A stretch of 64,000 nucleotides of DNA from Bacteroidales bacterium (GTDB lineage Bacteria > Bacteroidota > Bacteroidia > Bacteroidales > Bacteroidaceae). The stretch is from positions 159,256-223,255 of the forward strand of contig SUXQ01000001.1 in assembly GCA_015060905.1 (NCBI GenBank), given 5' to 3'. Below, one piece after another: positions 1-7,557 of the stretch. Positions within the stretch are counted from its first letter, which is position 1. Each line of letters starts with the position of its first letter. Position numbers and translations under genes: made by a program. Under the pieces are notes generated by a model. It saw nothing but the letters and a program-made list of their open reading frames with translations. It did no database searches and was not told the origin of the DNA.

Positions 1-2045
1 AAGAATATCTGTCCTTGGTCCCATCCGTTATCATTTTGCTTGTATGGTTGTAGGGCGTTTGCCGCACACGAGGTGAGCATAAAGTCGCCCATGCGTCTTA
101 CGGCATTCTGCAAGGTTACGTGCCCCAATGTGCGCTGCATGTTGTGTGTCCAGCCGTTCTCCTCGAAAATGGCACACTTCATTGTGGTGTTGGGATTCCA
201 CTTGTGGAACAGCTCTTTCATCGTGCGCAACTCTTTCTCTACCTCCTGTCCGGCTGTCAGTGCGTCTGCCAACGGGTGGTAGTCCCAATAGTCGGCCTTT
301 CCGTCCAATGCCTTGAATAATCTCTCGCTGTTGGGCGACTCGGGACGCCACCATGCGGTGATGACAAGCTTCACCGACGGGTCTTTGCTCTTGATGGCGT
401 CGTGTAGAATGTTGAAGCGCTCAATGTATTGGTCGTATGTTGCGGGGTCGTCGCCCGAGTACATAACCTCTTCGTTGCCTATGCCTATGTACTTCACGCC
501 ATAGGGCTTCGGGTGGCCGTTCTTGGCGCGTATCTTGCCCCATTTGGTCTTTGTAGAACCGTTCAGATACTCAATCATGTCTGCTGCATCCTCGGGTGTC
601 TCGAAAATGTTTATCGCGAATGAGGGTGTGAAACCCGCCGCCTCGCAGAACTTTAGGAAATCCTCAATTCCGAATCCGTTTGTGGAGTATTTGTACCAAT
701 GGCCTCTGTAAGGCGGGCGTTTGTCGGGGTCGCCAATCATCTTTTTGAAACGATACTCGTTGGCATTAATCATGGTGCCGCCGTAGCGCAGGAATGTGAG
801 TCCCTGCTTCACCATTGCTTGCGAAATGTCGTTGCGATAGGGCAGTCCCTTGAAACGATCCTTGCCTGTGGTCATCAGTGTCACCTGGTCTATTTTCACA
901 GCTCCCTCCGCATCAATGTATATTGCCATGCGCGCCTTGTCGTCGTCGGTATTCGAGGTCAGCGTGAATGCGTGGCGTTTCCAGCTTTTCGATAAGCCGT
1001 TGATGCGGCAGCGGGCATACTCCTTCTTGCCGTCGGCACTCTCGAGCACCACGAAGACTTTTCCTTTGCACGAAATGTTCTTCGCATAGAAACGTCCCTC
1101 GAATTTCTGCCCTTTGCGCACAGCTATTCCCCAACGGTTAAGGCTGGCGTTGGCAATGCCCACTGCACCGCTGCCCGAAACAAATTCTATTGTCTGAGAA
1201 TTGCTGCCGTTGTAGGCATCGTTGCTGTCGAGAAGATAGTTCCCCTTTGCGTCGCCCTTCAAAGCTGCATCCCACTGCATGCTCACCTGCTCGGGAGTCT
1301 TTGCTGCAAGTGAAAGGCTCTTCCCGTCTATTTTTAAGTTGCCGAAGTGTGTATCGACGTTCCACACGCGCAGAGCTACACTGCCATTGAGCAGGTCGGA
1401 GTCGGACAGATGAAACACACACACGTCCTTGTTGTTCAAGAATACTTTCACCTCGCCGTTTCCTATTGTCGCTTTAAGGTTGTTCCACTCGGTGGGTGTG
1501 CAGCTCACAGGTACATCCACAATGTGTGACCAATTGTTTTTGTGCTTGCCAACAACTATCTTTTTGCCGTTGCCGGCAAGGCTTATTTCGTAGCCATAGA
1601 AACTGTCGGCACCTACACGCGGACGCGACACGCACAACAGCAGCCCCGCATTGCCCGAGCCGCTGCCCGGCTTGTTGAACTTCACATCAACCTCCACTGT
1701 ACCCTCGGAAACAGCCTTTTTGCTTACAAGTTTGGCTCCACCGTGTGCAAGCGAGAATATATTGTTGCCATTGACGCTCCATTTGCCGCCGTACACATCG
1801 AAATGGTCGAATAGGGGGTTGGGGACGGGCTCTTCGAAGCTCTCGCCGAAAATCTTTTGGTCGTAAAGACCACCGTAAATTTCGTGGTTCACATCTTCGA
1901 TGCACGAGCCGTAGAGGTAGGGGGTTATATTTTGCTCCACCTTCTCGGCATCGACCTTTACAAGCACCTCCTCGCCCTGAGCAAACATAAGGGAGGGAAC
2001 CATTAAAAGTGCCGCGGCGTATATAAGTTTCTTTATATGTAACAT
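1..2045 (-). CDS. GH51-type alpha-L-arabinofuranosidase, secreted (3' end beyond window)
   Basis: Exo-acting enzyme expected to release terminal L-arabinofuranose from arabinan or arabinoxylan. The gene starts at 2045 with a signal peptide (residues 1-22, ending FAQ) and runs off the left edge after 681 codons. Residues 40-75 match the family N-terminus (PYLYGSCIEDVNHEIYGGLY). A GNE motif places the acid/base Glu at about E525, and CAIFEENGW puts a candidate nucleophile at E628 or E629. Between them and the N-terminus, roughly residues 75-400, lie beta-rich carbohydrate-binding-like domains, which many Bacteroidetes members carry. It begins 35 bp after the sugar symporter gene and is probably the last gene of the glycyl radical enzyme operon. 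The family call is by motif; the substrate is inferred. Confidence 0.8.
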   Translation of the reverse strand, partial: MLHIKKLIYAAALLMVPSLMFAQGEEVLVKVDAEKVEQNITPYLYGSCIEDVNHEIYGGLYDQKIFGESFEEPVPNPLFDHFDVYGGKWSVNGNNIFSLAHGGAKLVSKKAVSEGTVEVDVKFNKPGSGSGNAGLLLCVSRPRVGADSFYGYEISLAGNGKKIVVGKHKNNWSHIVDVPVSCTPTEWNNLKATIGNGEVKVFLNNKDVCVFHLSDSDLLNGSVALRVWNVDTHFGNLKIDGKSLSLAAKTPEQVSMQWDAALKGDAKGNYLLDSNDAYNGSNSQTIEFVSGSGAVGIANASLNRWGIAVRKGQKFEGRFYAKNISCKGKVFVVLESADGKKEYARCRINGLSKSWKRHAFTLTSNTDDDKARMAIYIDAEGAVKIDQVTLMTTGKDRFKGLPYRNDISQAMVKQGLTFLRYGGTMINANEYRFKKMIGDPDKRPPYRGHWYKYSTNGFGIEDFLKFCEAAGFTPSFAINIFETPEDAADMIEYLNGSTKTKWGKIRAKNGHPKPYGVKYIGIGNEEVMYSGDDPATYDQYIERFNILHDAIKSKDPSVKLVITAWWRPESPNSERLFKALDGKADYWDYHPLADALTAGQEVEKELRTMKELFHKWNPNTTMKCAIFEENGWTHNMQRTLGHVTLQNAVRRMGDFMLTSCAANALQPYKQNDNGWDQGQIF

Positions 2046-2080
2046 AGTTGTAATTTTGTGGATATAAAATTTATGTATGA

Positions 2081-3391
2081 TTATTTAACAAGCTCTTTCT
2101 GTATCTGCTCAAGAGATTTTCCTTTAGTCTCAGGTAGCCACCATGCGAAGATAAGAGACGTTGCAGCTATCAGTGCAAAGAACGCGAATATGTACTCGCC
2201 GCCTACACCTAGGCACAAGGGGAAAAACCATGTGAGCAGTGCCGACCACACCCAGTGAGTCATGCTGCCGAATACCTGACCAACGGAACGGACGCTGTTG
2301 GGGAATACCTCGGCAATGACAACCCATATTGTTGCTCCTAAAGATATTGCAAAGAATGCCACGTAAGCACAGATACACAAAAGCAGATAGTAGCCCTCGA
2401 ACTCTTCAAGATAGAACCCTCGTGCAACCAAAGCCTGTGCGATCACCATTCCTACTGCGCCGATGGCAATAAGCGTGCGTCGTCCAAGTTTGTCAATCAG
2501 TGCCATTCCTATCATTGTAAAAGTGAGGTTGGTAAGTCCTACAATCACCGATTGCAACAACGCACCATCGCTGAACACTCCCGATTGTTCCAACAGTCGG
2601 GGAGCGTAGTAAAGAATAGCGTTAATACCGGTCAGTTGGTTAAGAGTAGCAATGAAGAATGCGATAAATATGGGTTTTCTGAATTTCTTCTGGAAGAATC
2701 CCTCTCTTTTTGTCGCCGATTCAATTTTAAAAGACTCCTTGATGGCTGCCATTTCTCCTTTAATATCCTTTTCGCCTGTCTTTGAGAAAACTATTTCGGC
2801 CTTCTCTTCCTTGCCCTGCGAAACGAGCCAACGTGGGCTCTCGGGAACAGTAAACAACAACAGAGTGAACAAGAGTGCGGGTACAGCCTCGCTTCCTAGC
2901 ATCCACTGCCAATCGTGTGCAACGCCCGAAATAAAATAGTTCGAAAAATATGCACACACAATTCCCAACACAATATTAAATTGGAAGAATGCGACAAAGC
3001 GTCCTCTCCACGACGATGGAGAAATTTCGGCAATATACATAGGACCTATTACCGAAGATGCGCCTACTGCCAATCCACCAAGGAAACGAAACACCATAAA
3101 TGCGTACCAATCAACTATGACTGCGCTGCCAATGGCCGAAATAAGATAAAGCATGCCTATAACTTTCATTGAATTCAGACGGCCATACTTCTGTGCAGGC
3201 TTTCCACAGGTGAGCGCGCCGAGAATGGTTCCCATCAGCGCGGTGGTAATAGTAAAGCCGTGCCAGAAATTATTTAATTCATAAACCTGTTGTATAGCCT
3301 TTTCGGCACCCGAAATGACAGCAGTATCAAAGCCGAACAAAAGGCCTCCGAGCGATGCTACAAAAGCAACCCAGAACATATAACCTTTCAT
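2081..3391 (-). CDS. Sugar porter MFS transporter (XylE/AraE/GalP-like H+ symporter)
   Basis: Twelve-helix inner-membrane symporter for a monosaccharide, probably a pentose or hexose. Sugar-porter signatures are present: RFLGGLAVGASS followed by PMYIAEISPSSWRGR, PESPRWL in the central loop, GRR in the second half and PETKGKSLEQIQ near the C-terminus. The start is taken as the ATG at 3391 (protein MKGYMFW...) because it overlaps the stop of the glycyl radical enzyme gene by one base (TAATG), which implies translational coupling; a longer reading from 3436 would lie inside that gene. Length, 436 aa, is slightly short for the family. Arabinose is the obvious candidate substrate given the GH51 gene downstream, but this is inference. 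Confidence 0.9.
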   Translation of the reverse strand: MKGYMFWVAFVASLGGLLFGFDTAVISGAEKAIQQVYELNNFWHGFTITTALMGTILGALTCGKPAQKYGRLNSMKVIGMLYLISAIGSAVIVDWYAFMVFRFLGGLAVGASSVIGPMYIAEISPSSWRGRFVAFFQFNIVLGIVCAYFSNYFISGVAHDWQWMLGSEAVPALLFTLLLFTVPESPRWLVSQGKEEKAEIVFSKTGEKDIKGEMAAIKESFKIESATKREGFFQKKFRKPIFIAFFIATLNQLTGINAILYYAPRLLEQSGVFSDGALLQSVIVGLTNLTFTMIGMALIDKLGRRTLIAIGAVGMVIAQALVARGFYLEEFEGYYLLLCICAYVAFFAISLGATIWVVIAEVFPNSVRSVGQVFGSMTHWVWSALLTWFFPLCLGVGGEYIFAFFALIAATSLIFAWWLPETKGKSLEQIQKELVK

Positions 3392-5460
3392 TATATTTTG
3401 TATTTTATTCGTTCGATAATATGGTCTTGATAGCACTCGTCAAGCTCAACGAAATATCCGCTCCATCCCCACACGCGTACAATCAGGTTCTTGTGCAGCT
3501 CGGGGTGGATTTTTGCATCGAGCAGTTTCTCTCTGTTCAGCGTGTTCAACTGCAGTTGGTGGCCTCCCATGCGTATATATGAGCGTATGAGCATTGCCAG
3601 CTTTTCAACAGTCTCGTCGTTGCGGAAGATGCTCTCGTCCAATTCAATTGTGAGAGGGCCGCCGTTTATGGCATCTTGCAGGTTGGGCTTCGAGAATGAA
3701 CGCATCACCGATACAGGCCCTTTCTGCTTAAGGAACATGCTCGGGGTGAAGTTGGCGGGAAGAACTTCGCCTGCATTTCTGCCGTCGGGGGTGGCGGGGA
3801 GGTCTTTTGCGTGGAAAATATAATACATCGCTGTTCCTGTTCCTGCTCGCCATATTCCGCCTCTTTCGTTGCGTTTGCCACGCAGACCCTCGGCAAAAGA
3901 GTTCAAGAGTGCGCAACCAATAGAGTCGGCCTCGTCGTTGTCCACGCCCATTTTGGGTGCTTCGTTTCTCAGACGCTCTTGCAACTGCTCGTGTCCTGCG
4001 AAATTGTTTTTCAGTGCGTCGGTAAGCTCCTCCAATGAAATTGACTTCTCCTCGAAATAGAATTTCTTGATGGCTGCAAGCGAGTCGGCGGCAGTGGAAA
4101 GGCCTGTTCCGTGAACACCGTAGTTATTGGAGTTTCCACCCTCCGAAATATCTTTTGCCTTTTCTATTGTTCCGCCCATGATGGTCGAAAGGAAGGGTGC
4201 CGGCGCAAAGTACAGGTTGTCGTGTGCCGAGGTTATTCGCTCACACTCCTCATTTATCTTCTCCACAATGTAGGCATAGAAACTCTCGTAGCTGTCGTAG
4301 TTGCCCAGATTGTTCACTGCGTTGCTCACAATTTCGGCAAACGAAAGGGCGTCGATGTTGGGTATCTCCATTCCGTTTTTGGGGATGATGAACTCCCAGC
4401 ATGCTGCAACAACATAGTTGTACGCATCCTCTTCGGTGTAACCGAGTTTCAACAATCCGGGAATTACAACATCGTCGTTGTCGTATTGCGGGAATCCCAA
4501 TCCGCGCTTTGTAAGCTCTGCGCCCAATTTATATATCTCCAATGGGGTGTTCGAGTCGCATCTGAGGTTTATTTTGGGGTCTATGAGGTTGAGCTCGTAG
4601 CTCGCCTTCAGACACATGCGCGACACTTCGTTGAACAGGCAGTTGCCCTCTGCGTCGCGTCCGCCAAGAACAAGGCTCTGACCGTTGTCGCCCTGTTGCA
4701 TTCCCACGTAAAGGTCGCTGTCTTTGTTGCAGGCTAGGAAGAACTCCATGATAAGCTCGTATGCCTGTTCCTCGGTGAGCGTGCCTTTCTTGATGTCGTT
4801 TTTGTAGTAGGGGTAAATATATTGGTCGAAACGACCGAGGGTGTTGTGGTAACAATCGCTCTCCCACAATGCAAAATGTACTATACGCAGCAACTGCAAT
4901 GCTTCGTGGAGCGTTGTTGCTCCGTTTGAATGGATGGCGCCAAGCACTTCGGCCACGTTGTCAAGTCCTGCGTTTTTAGCACATGCCTGATATTTGAGAA
5001 TGAAACTCTGAACCGCTTCGATGCTCTCTTTGGCTGCAACAAGAAACTCAGTTTGCTCGGTTGTCAGTGTCTCGTCTTTCAGTCGTGCCTCGATGCTCTC
5101 TTTTCTTTTTCCCAATCCGTCGGCAATGATGCCTTCGTAGTCAGCCGAGAGGTTCGAAACTGTTCCGCGCTCGTGCAGTGTGTGCTTGCTGCGAATATCT
5201 TCCCACTCCTCTTCGGTGAAAATAGAGGGTATGCGGGTGATTGTACGTGTTGCAACAATGCTTTCGCCATCAATGATTATAGGCGTCTCGGCCTCGAGCA
5301 GTGCCTTGAGCATGTGTGCGCTTCTTGTAACCGGGGATACTCCCTCTTCGCGGAATTTCTCATTCATGCGGTCAAGCCCAAACTCTTCGGGCGTGTGCCT
5401 GAACTCGTGGTGCTTCTCGGCTCTTATGAATGAGCGTAGTGTTTCAATTCTAGGTGTCAT
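3391..5460 (-). CDS. Glycyl radical enzyme of the CxE (dehydratase/lyase) type, substrate unknown
   Basis: Oxygen-sensitive radical enzyme of the pyruvate formate-lyase superfamily, 689 aa, shorter than PFL (about 760) or the diol dehydratases (about 790). The thiyl cysteine is C354 in AACWEF, followed two residues later by E356. This C-x-E arrangement is known from glycerol, propanediol, choline, isethionate and hydroxyproline enzymes, whereas PFL has a Cys-Cys pair. The radical glycine is G665 in RVWGWSGYF, a Trp-rich variant of the usual RVxGY(S/A). PKMGVDNDEAD (502-512) and TPDGR (557-561) are other superfamily landmarks. The gene overlaps its activase by 4 bp and a sugar symporter by 1 bp. 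It is neither PFL nor an obvious diol dehydratase. The operon suggests a sugar, sugar acid or polyol substrate. Confidence 0.88.
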   Translation of the reverse strand: MTPRIETLRSFIRAEKHHEFRHTPEEFGLDRMNEKFREEGVSPVTRSAHMLKALLEAETPIIIDGESIVATRTITRIPSIFTEEEWEDIRSKHTLHERGTVSNLSADYEGIIADGLGKRKESIEARLKDETLTTEQTEFLVAAKESIEAVQSFILKYQACAKNAGLDNVAEVLGAIHSNGATTLHEALQLLRIVHFALWESDCYHNTLGRFDQYIYPYYKNDIKKGTLTEEQAYELIMEFFLACNKDSDLYVGMQQGDNGQSLVLGGRDAEGNCLFNEVSRMCLKASYELNLIDPKINLRCDSNTPLEIYKLGAELTKRGLGFPQYDNDDVVIPGLLKLGYTEEDAYNYVVAACWEFIIPKNGMEIPNIDALSFAEIVSNAVNNLGNYDSYESFYAYIVEKINEECERITSAHDNLYFAPAPFLSTIMGGTIEKAKDISEGGNSNNYGVHGTGLSTAADSLAAIKKFYFEEKSISLEELTDALKNNFAGHEQLQERLRNEAPKMGVDNDEADSIGCALLNSFAEGLRGKRNERGGIWRAGTGTAMYYIFHAKDLPATPDGRNAGEVLPANFTPSMFLKQKGPVSVMRSFSKPNLQDAINGGPLTIELDESIFRNDETVEKLAMLIRSYIRMGGHQLQLNTLNREKLLDAKIHPELHKNLIVRVWGWSGYFVELDECYQDHIIERIKYKI

Positions 5461-6209
5461 AGTATTAATAGTTTAATGTTTCTTTCGGTAAATGTGTCGT
5501 GTATTTCGGGGACTTTATCCTCGTCGAATTCCGGGGCATAATCTATTCCTACCATGGGATATTTCGCTCCGGCAGTCTTGTGGTATCTTAGCAGCTCCAC
5601 GCGTTGCAATCCTTTGGCTCCTTGCAGGAGTTCGGCTGTTGCTTGCATGTTTTCAACAGTGTCATTAACACCGGGAATAAGCGGTATTCGTGCAACAAAC
5701 TCTTTCCCCGACTCACATAGGCTTTTTAGGTTGGCTTTTATCAGCTTGTTGTCTACGCCTGTGTATCTCTTGTGCATTTCGCTGTCGGCAAGTTTTACAT
5801 CGAAAAGTATCAGTTCTACTCTTTCCAATACTCTCGCGAATGTTTTTTCCGATGCGTGTCCGCTGGTCTCTACGGCTCGGTGTATGCCCGAGAGTTTATC
5901 AAGTACGTTGCATAGAAAGTCGCTCTGCATAAGAGGCTCGCCGCCTGTAAATGTTACTCCGCCACCGCTCTCCTTGAAAATATCCTCGTCTCTTCGCAAC
6001 TTTGTTGCAAGTTCTTCGGCGCTAATCTCATAACCGCAAGTTTCGGTTCTTCCTTGCTTGGTCAATGGTTGGGGACGGGGTAGCCAGCCCTCGGGGTTGT
6101 GGCACCACGCGCATCGCAAAGGACAACCTTTCAGAAAAACTGTAGTTCTGATTCCCGGGCCATCGTTTACGGCAAACTCTTCGATGCTGAATATAATCCC
6201 AGAGCTCAT
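5457..6209 (-). CDS. Glycyl-radical-enzyme activating enzyme (radical SAM)
   Basis: Installs the glycyl radical on the partner enzyme by reductive cleavage of S-adenosylmethionine. The radical SAM motif is C29-x3-C33-x2-C36 (CPLRCAWC), preceded by NDGPGIRTTVFLKG, which is typical of activases. GGGVTFTGGEPL follows near residue 85. At 250 aa it is short and lacks the ferredoxin-like double 4Fe-4S insert that most activases of CxE dehydratases carry, so it resembles PFL activase in size. Its last four bases overlap the first four of the enzyme gene (ATGA), making the two an obvious pair. It is first in the operon; a LacI-like operator lies 45-58 bp upstream of its start. Confidence 0.92.
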   Translation of the reverse strand: MSSGIIFSIEEFAVNDGPGIRTTVFLKGCPLRCAWCHNPEGWLPRPQPLTKQGRTETCGYEISAEELATKLRRDEDIFKESGGGVTFTGGEPLMQSDFLCNVLDKLSGIHRAVETSGHASEKTFARVLERVELILFDVKLADSEMHKRYTGVDNKLIKANLKSLCESGKEFVARIPLIPGVNDTVENMQATAELLQGAKGLQRVELLRYHKTAGAKYPMVGIDYAPEFDEDKVPEIHDTFTERNIKLLIL

Positions 6210-6552
6210 TTTGCAAGGGTTTTTTAGTGATTGGTGTTTGTAATTCTTTGGATGTTAATCGATTAGCTGTATGGTTGCGGCCTCGGACTTAAAGGCAAAC
6301 GTGGGCTGCGTGCAATCATCCAATCTCTTCCTCGGAAAACTCTGTAAAAATATAAAAAAAATCAAAGAAGATAAAGAAAAACAGATGAATTTGGGGATTT
6401 TAGGCTTGTTTGTGATTTAAGGTGATTGTTGGAGTGAAGCAAAAGAAAAAGAGGACACCCCGTTTTTTGTAGAAAAAATGTTCTGCAGTGCAACTAAAGA
6501 TTTCTCTGTCTGCCCGCATGGACAATACATGGAATTTGCCTAAACAGCCTGT
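6210..6552. other. Gene-free upstream region of the glycyl radical enzyme operon
   Basis: This 343-bp stretch separates the activase gene from the DUF5106 gene. Both genes are on the minus strand, so it holds the control region of the former and the 3' end of the latter. Apart from the palindrome at 6254-6267 it shows an A-rich segment (about 6345-6390) and no open frame with coding character. No good match to the TTTG/TAnnTTTG promoter was found. Confidence 0.5.
6254..6267. promoter_or_regulatory. LacI-like operator, GTTAATCGATTAGC
   Basis: A 14-bp inverted repeat centred on a CG step, symmetric at every position but one pair (T6255 against G6266). Its form, an AT-rich arm on each side of a central CG, is what LacI-family regulators recognise. 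It lies 45-58 bp upstream of the activase start codon, where a repressor could block transcription of the whole sugar and glycyl radical operon. No LacI gene is in the window, so the regulator is inferred. Confidence 0.4.
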
Positions 6553-7434
6553 TCAACGAGAACTGAAATATTGTTCCAAATGAGTCACTTGTATATTCTT
6601 CATCAGCACTCTATGCTCTTTGTCAAGAAGATACAGAACAGGCAGGCCGGGAATATCATACAGCCGTTTCCTGTATATCAACTGTTTATCATCACAGGCA
6701 TTAATCCATTTGTCGGGCAGGGTCGTCTGTAGCCACGAGTCGGTTTTTCCTTCCACACATACTGACAGCACCACAATTCTGCTACTGTCAATCATTCCGC
6801 TCAAAAGATTGCTGGTAGTTATTTCGTTCTTAACTTTGGAACAGATATCGCAATCCGGGTCTCCCAAAAGAAGTATTATATATTCACCTTTGACCTTATC
6901 CAACTTCCCACGTTTCCCGCCACGCAAAAGAAAATCAAAATTCTCGGCCTTGGCCCCTATACGGTTTTTCTTTGCCATAGCAAGGTCTAATTCTGCCTCT
7001 TTCAAGTCCCTACCGGTAATTCCTTGTTGTGCAATAATGCTCTCAAGGAACATTATATACAAATTCTCATTGTAAACAGGCGACAAAGGCTCGGCAAGAT
7101 ATTTTGTTGCAAGCCCCATAAAATAACGCAGCATACGGCTGTTGGACACCATCCTCGAAGCAAGAGCCGCAAAGGCAACCTCTTTCTTTGTTACATAAGG
7201 CATTATGCTTATAAAGTTTGAAAAGCCCTGTTCCGACACATCCTTGTTTCCTATAAGAGATAAATTGGAAAAATCGTATCTGTCCCAATAGTGAAGCGCA
7301 AGATAATTGGCACGAGCCTCCGGACCTTTGAGTGTTACGGGAACATCCGGAAGCGGGAATCCCTCATTCTGAGACATTACCGATAGAGGCAATATCAACA
7401 ACAATGTATAAAATATTTTTTTGAGAATATTCAT
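6553..7434 (-). CDS. Secreted DUF5106 / thioredoxin-fold protein
   Basis: Exported protein of 293 aa with a signal peptide (residues 1-21, ending VMSQ). The N-terminal half (GFPLPDVPVTLKGPEARANYL, then HYWDRYDF) has the character of the DUF5106 domain found with thioredoxin-like domains in Bacteroidetes. The C-terminal half looks like a thioredoxin fold, with a CxxC in DPDCDIC near residue 195 and a proline before a beta strand (IPGLPVLYLLD). A periplasmic thiol-disulfide role is plausible. It is outside the fimbrial operon because a terminator lies between 7491 and 7527. A weak promoter-like pair (ATTG, 20 nt, TAATATTG) lies just downstream of that terminator. Confidence 0.75.
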   Translation of the reverse strand: MNILKKIFYTLLLILPLSVMSQNEGFPLPDVPVTLKGPEARANYLALHYWDRYDFSNLSLIGNKDVSEQGFSNFISIMPYVTKKEVAFAALASRMVSNSRMLRYFMGLATKYLAEPLSPVYNENLYIMFLESIIAQQGITGRDLKEAELDLAMAKKNRIGAKAENFDFLLRGGKRGKLDKVKGEYIILLLGDPDCDICSKVKNEITTSNLLSGMIDSSRIVVLSVCVEGKTDSWLQTTLPDKWINACDDKQLIYRKRLYDIPGLPVLYLLDKEHRVLMKNIQVTHLEQYFSSR

Positions 7435-7490
7435 ATAGTGTTTTTCTTATTTCCGGTACAATATTACGAAAAAAAAGTGAAAACTGCAAT

Positions 7491-7527
7491 AAAAAGACAG
7501 AGTGTCCACAATTGAGAACACCCTGTC
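7491..7527 (-). terminator. Rho-independent terminator of the fimbrial operon
   Basis: Ten-bp stem (GACAGAGTGT at 7496-7505 with ACACCCTGTC at 7518-7527, one G-U pair), followed on the minus strand by five U. It starts 31 bp after the stop of the last fimbrial gene. Confidence 0.8.
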
Positions 7528-7557
7528 CAAGAAGAAACGCTTTTATATTGCCAATTA

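Noticed and set aside
3391-5460. Naming the glycyl radical enzyme pflB (pyruvate formate-lyase)
   Set aside because: PFL needs two adjacent active-site cysteines and RVSGY; here it is C-W-E and RVWGW, and there is no formate transporter.
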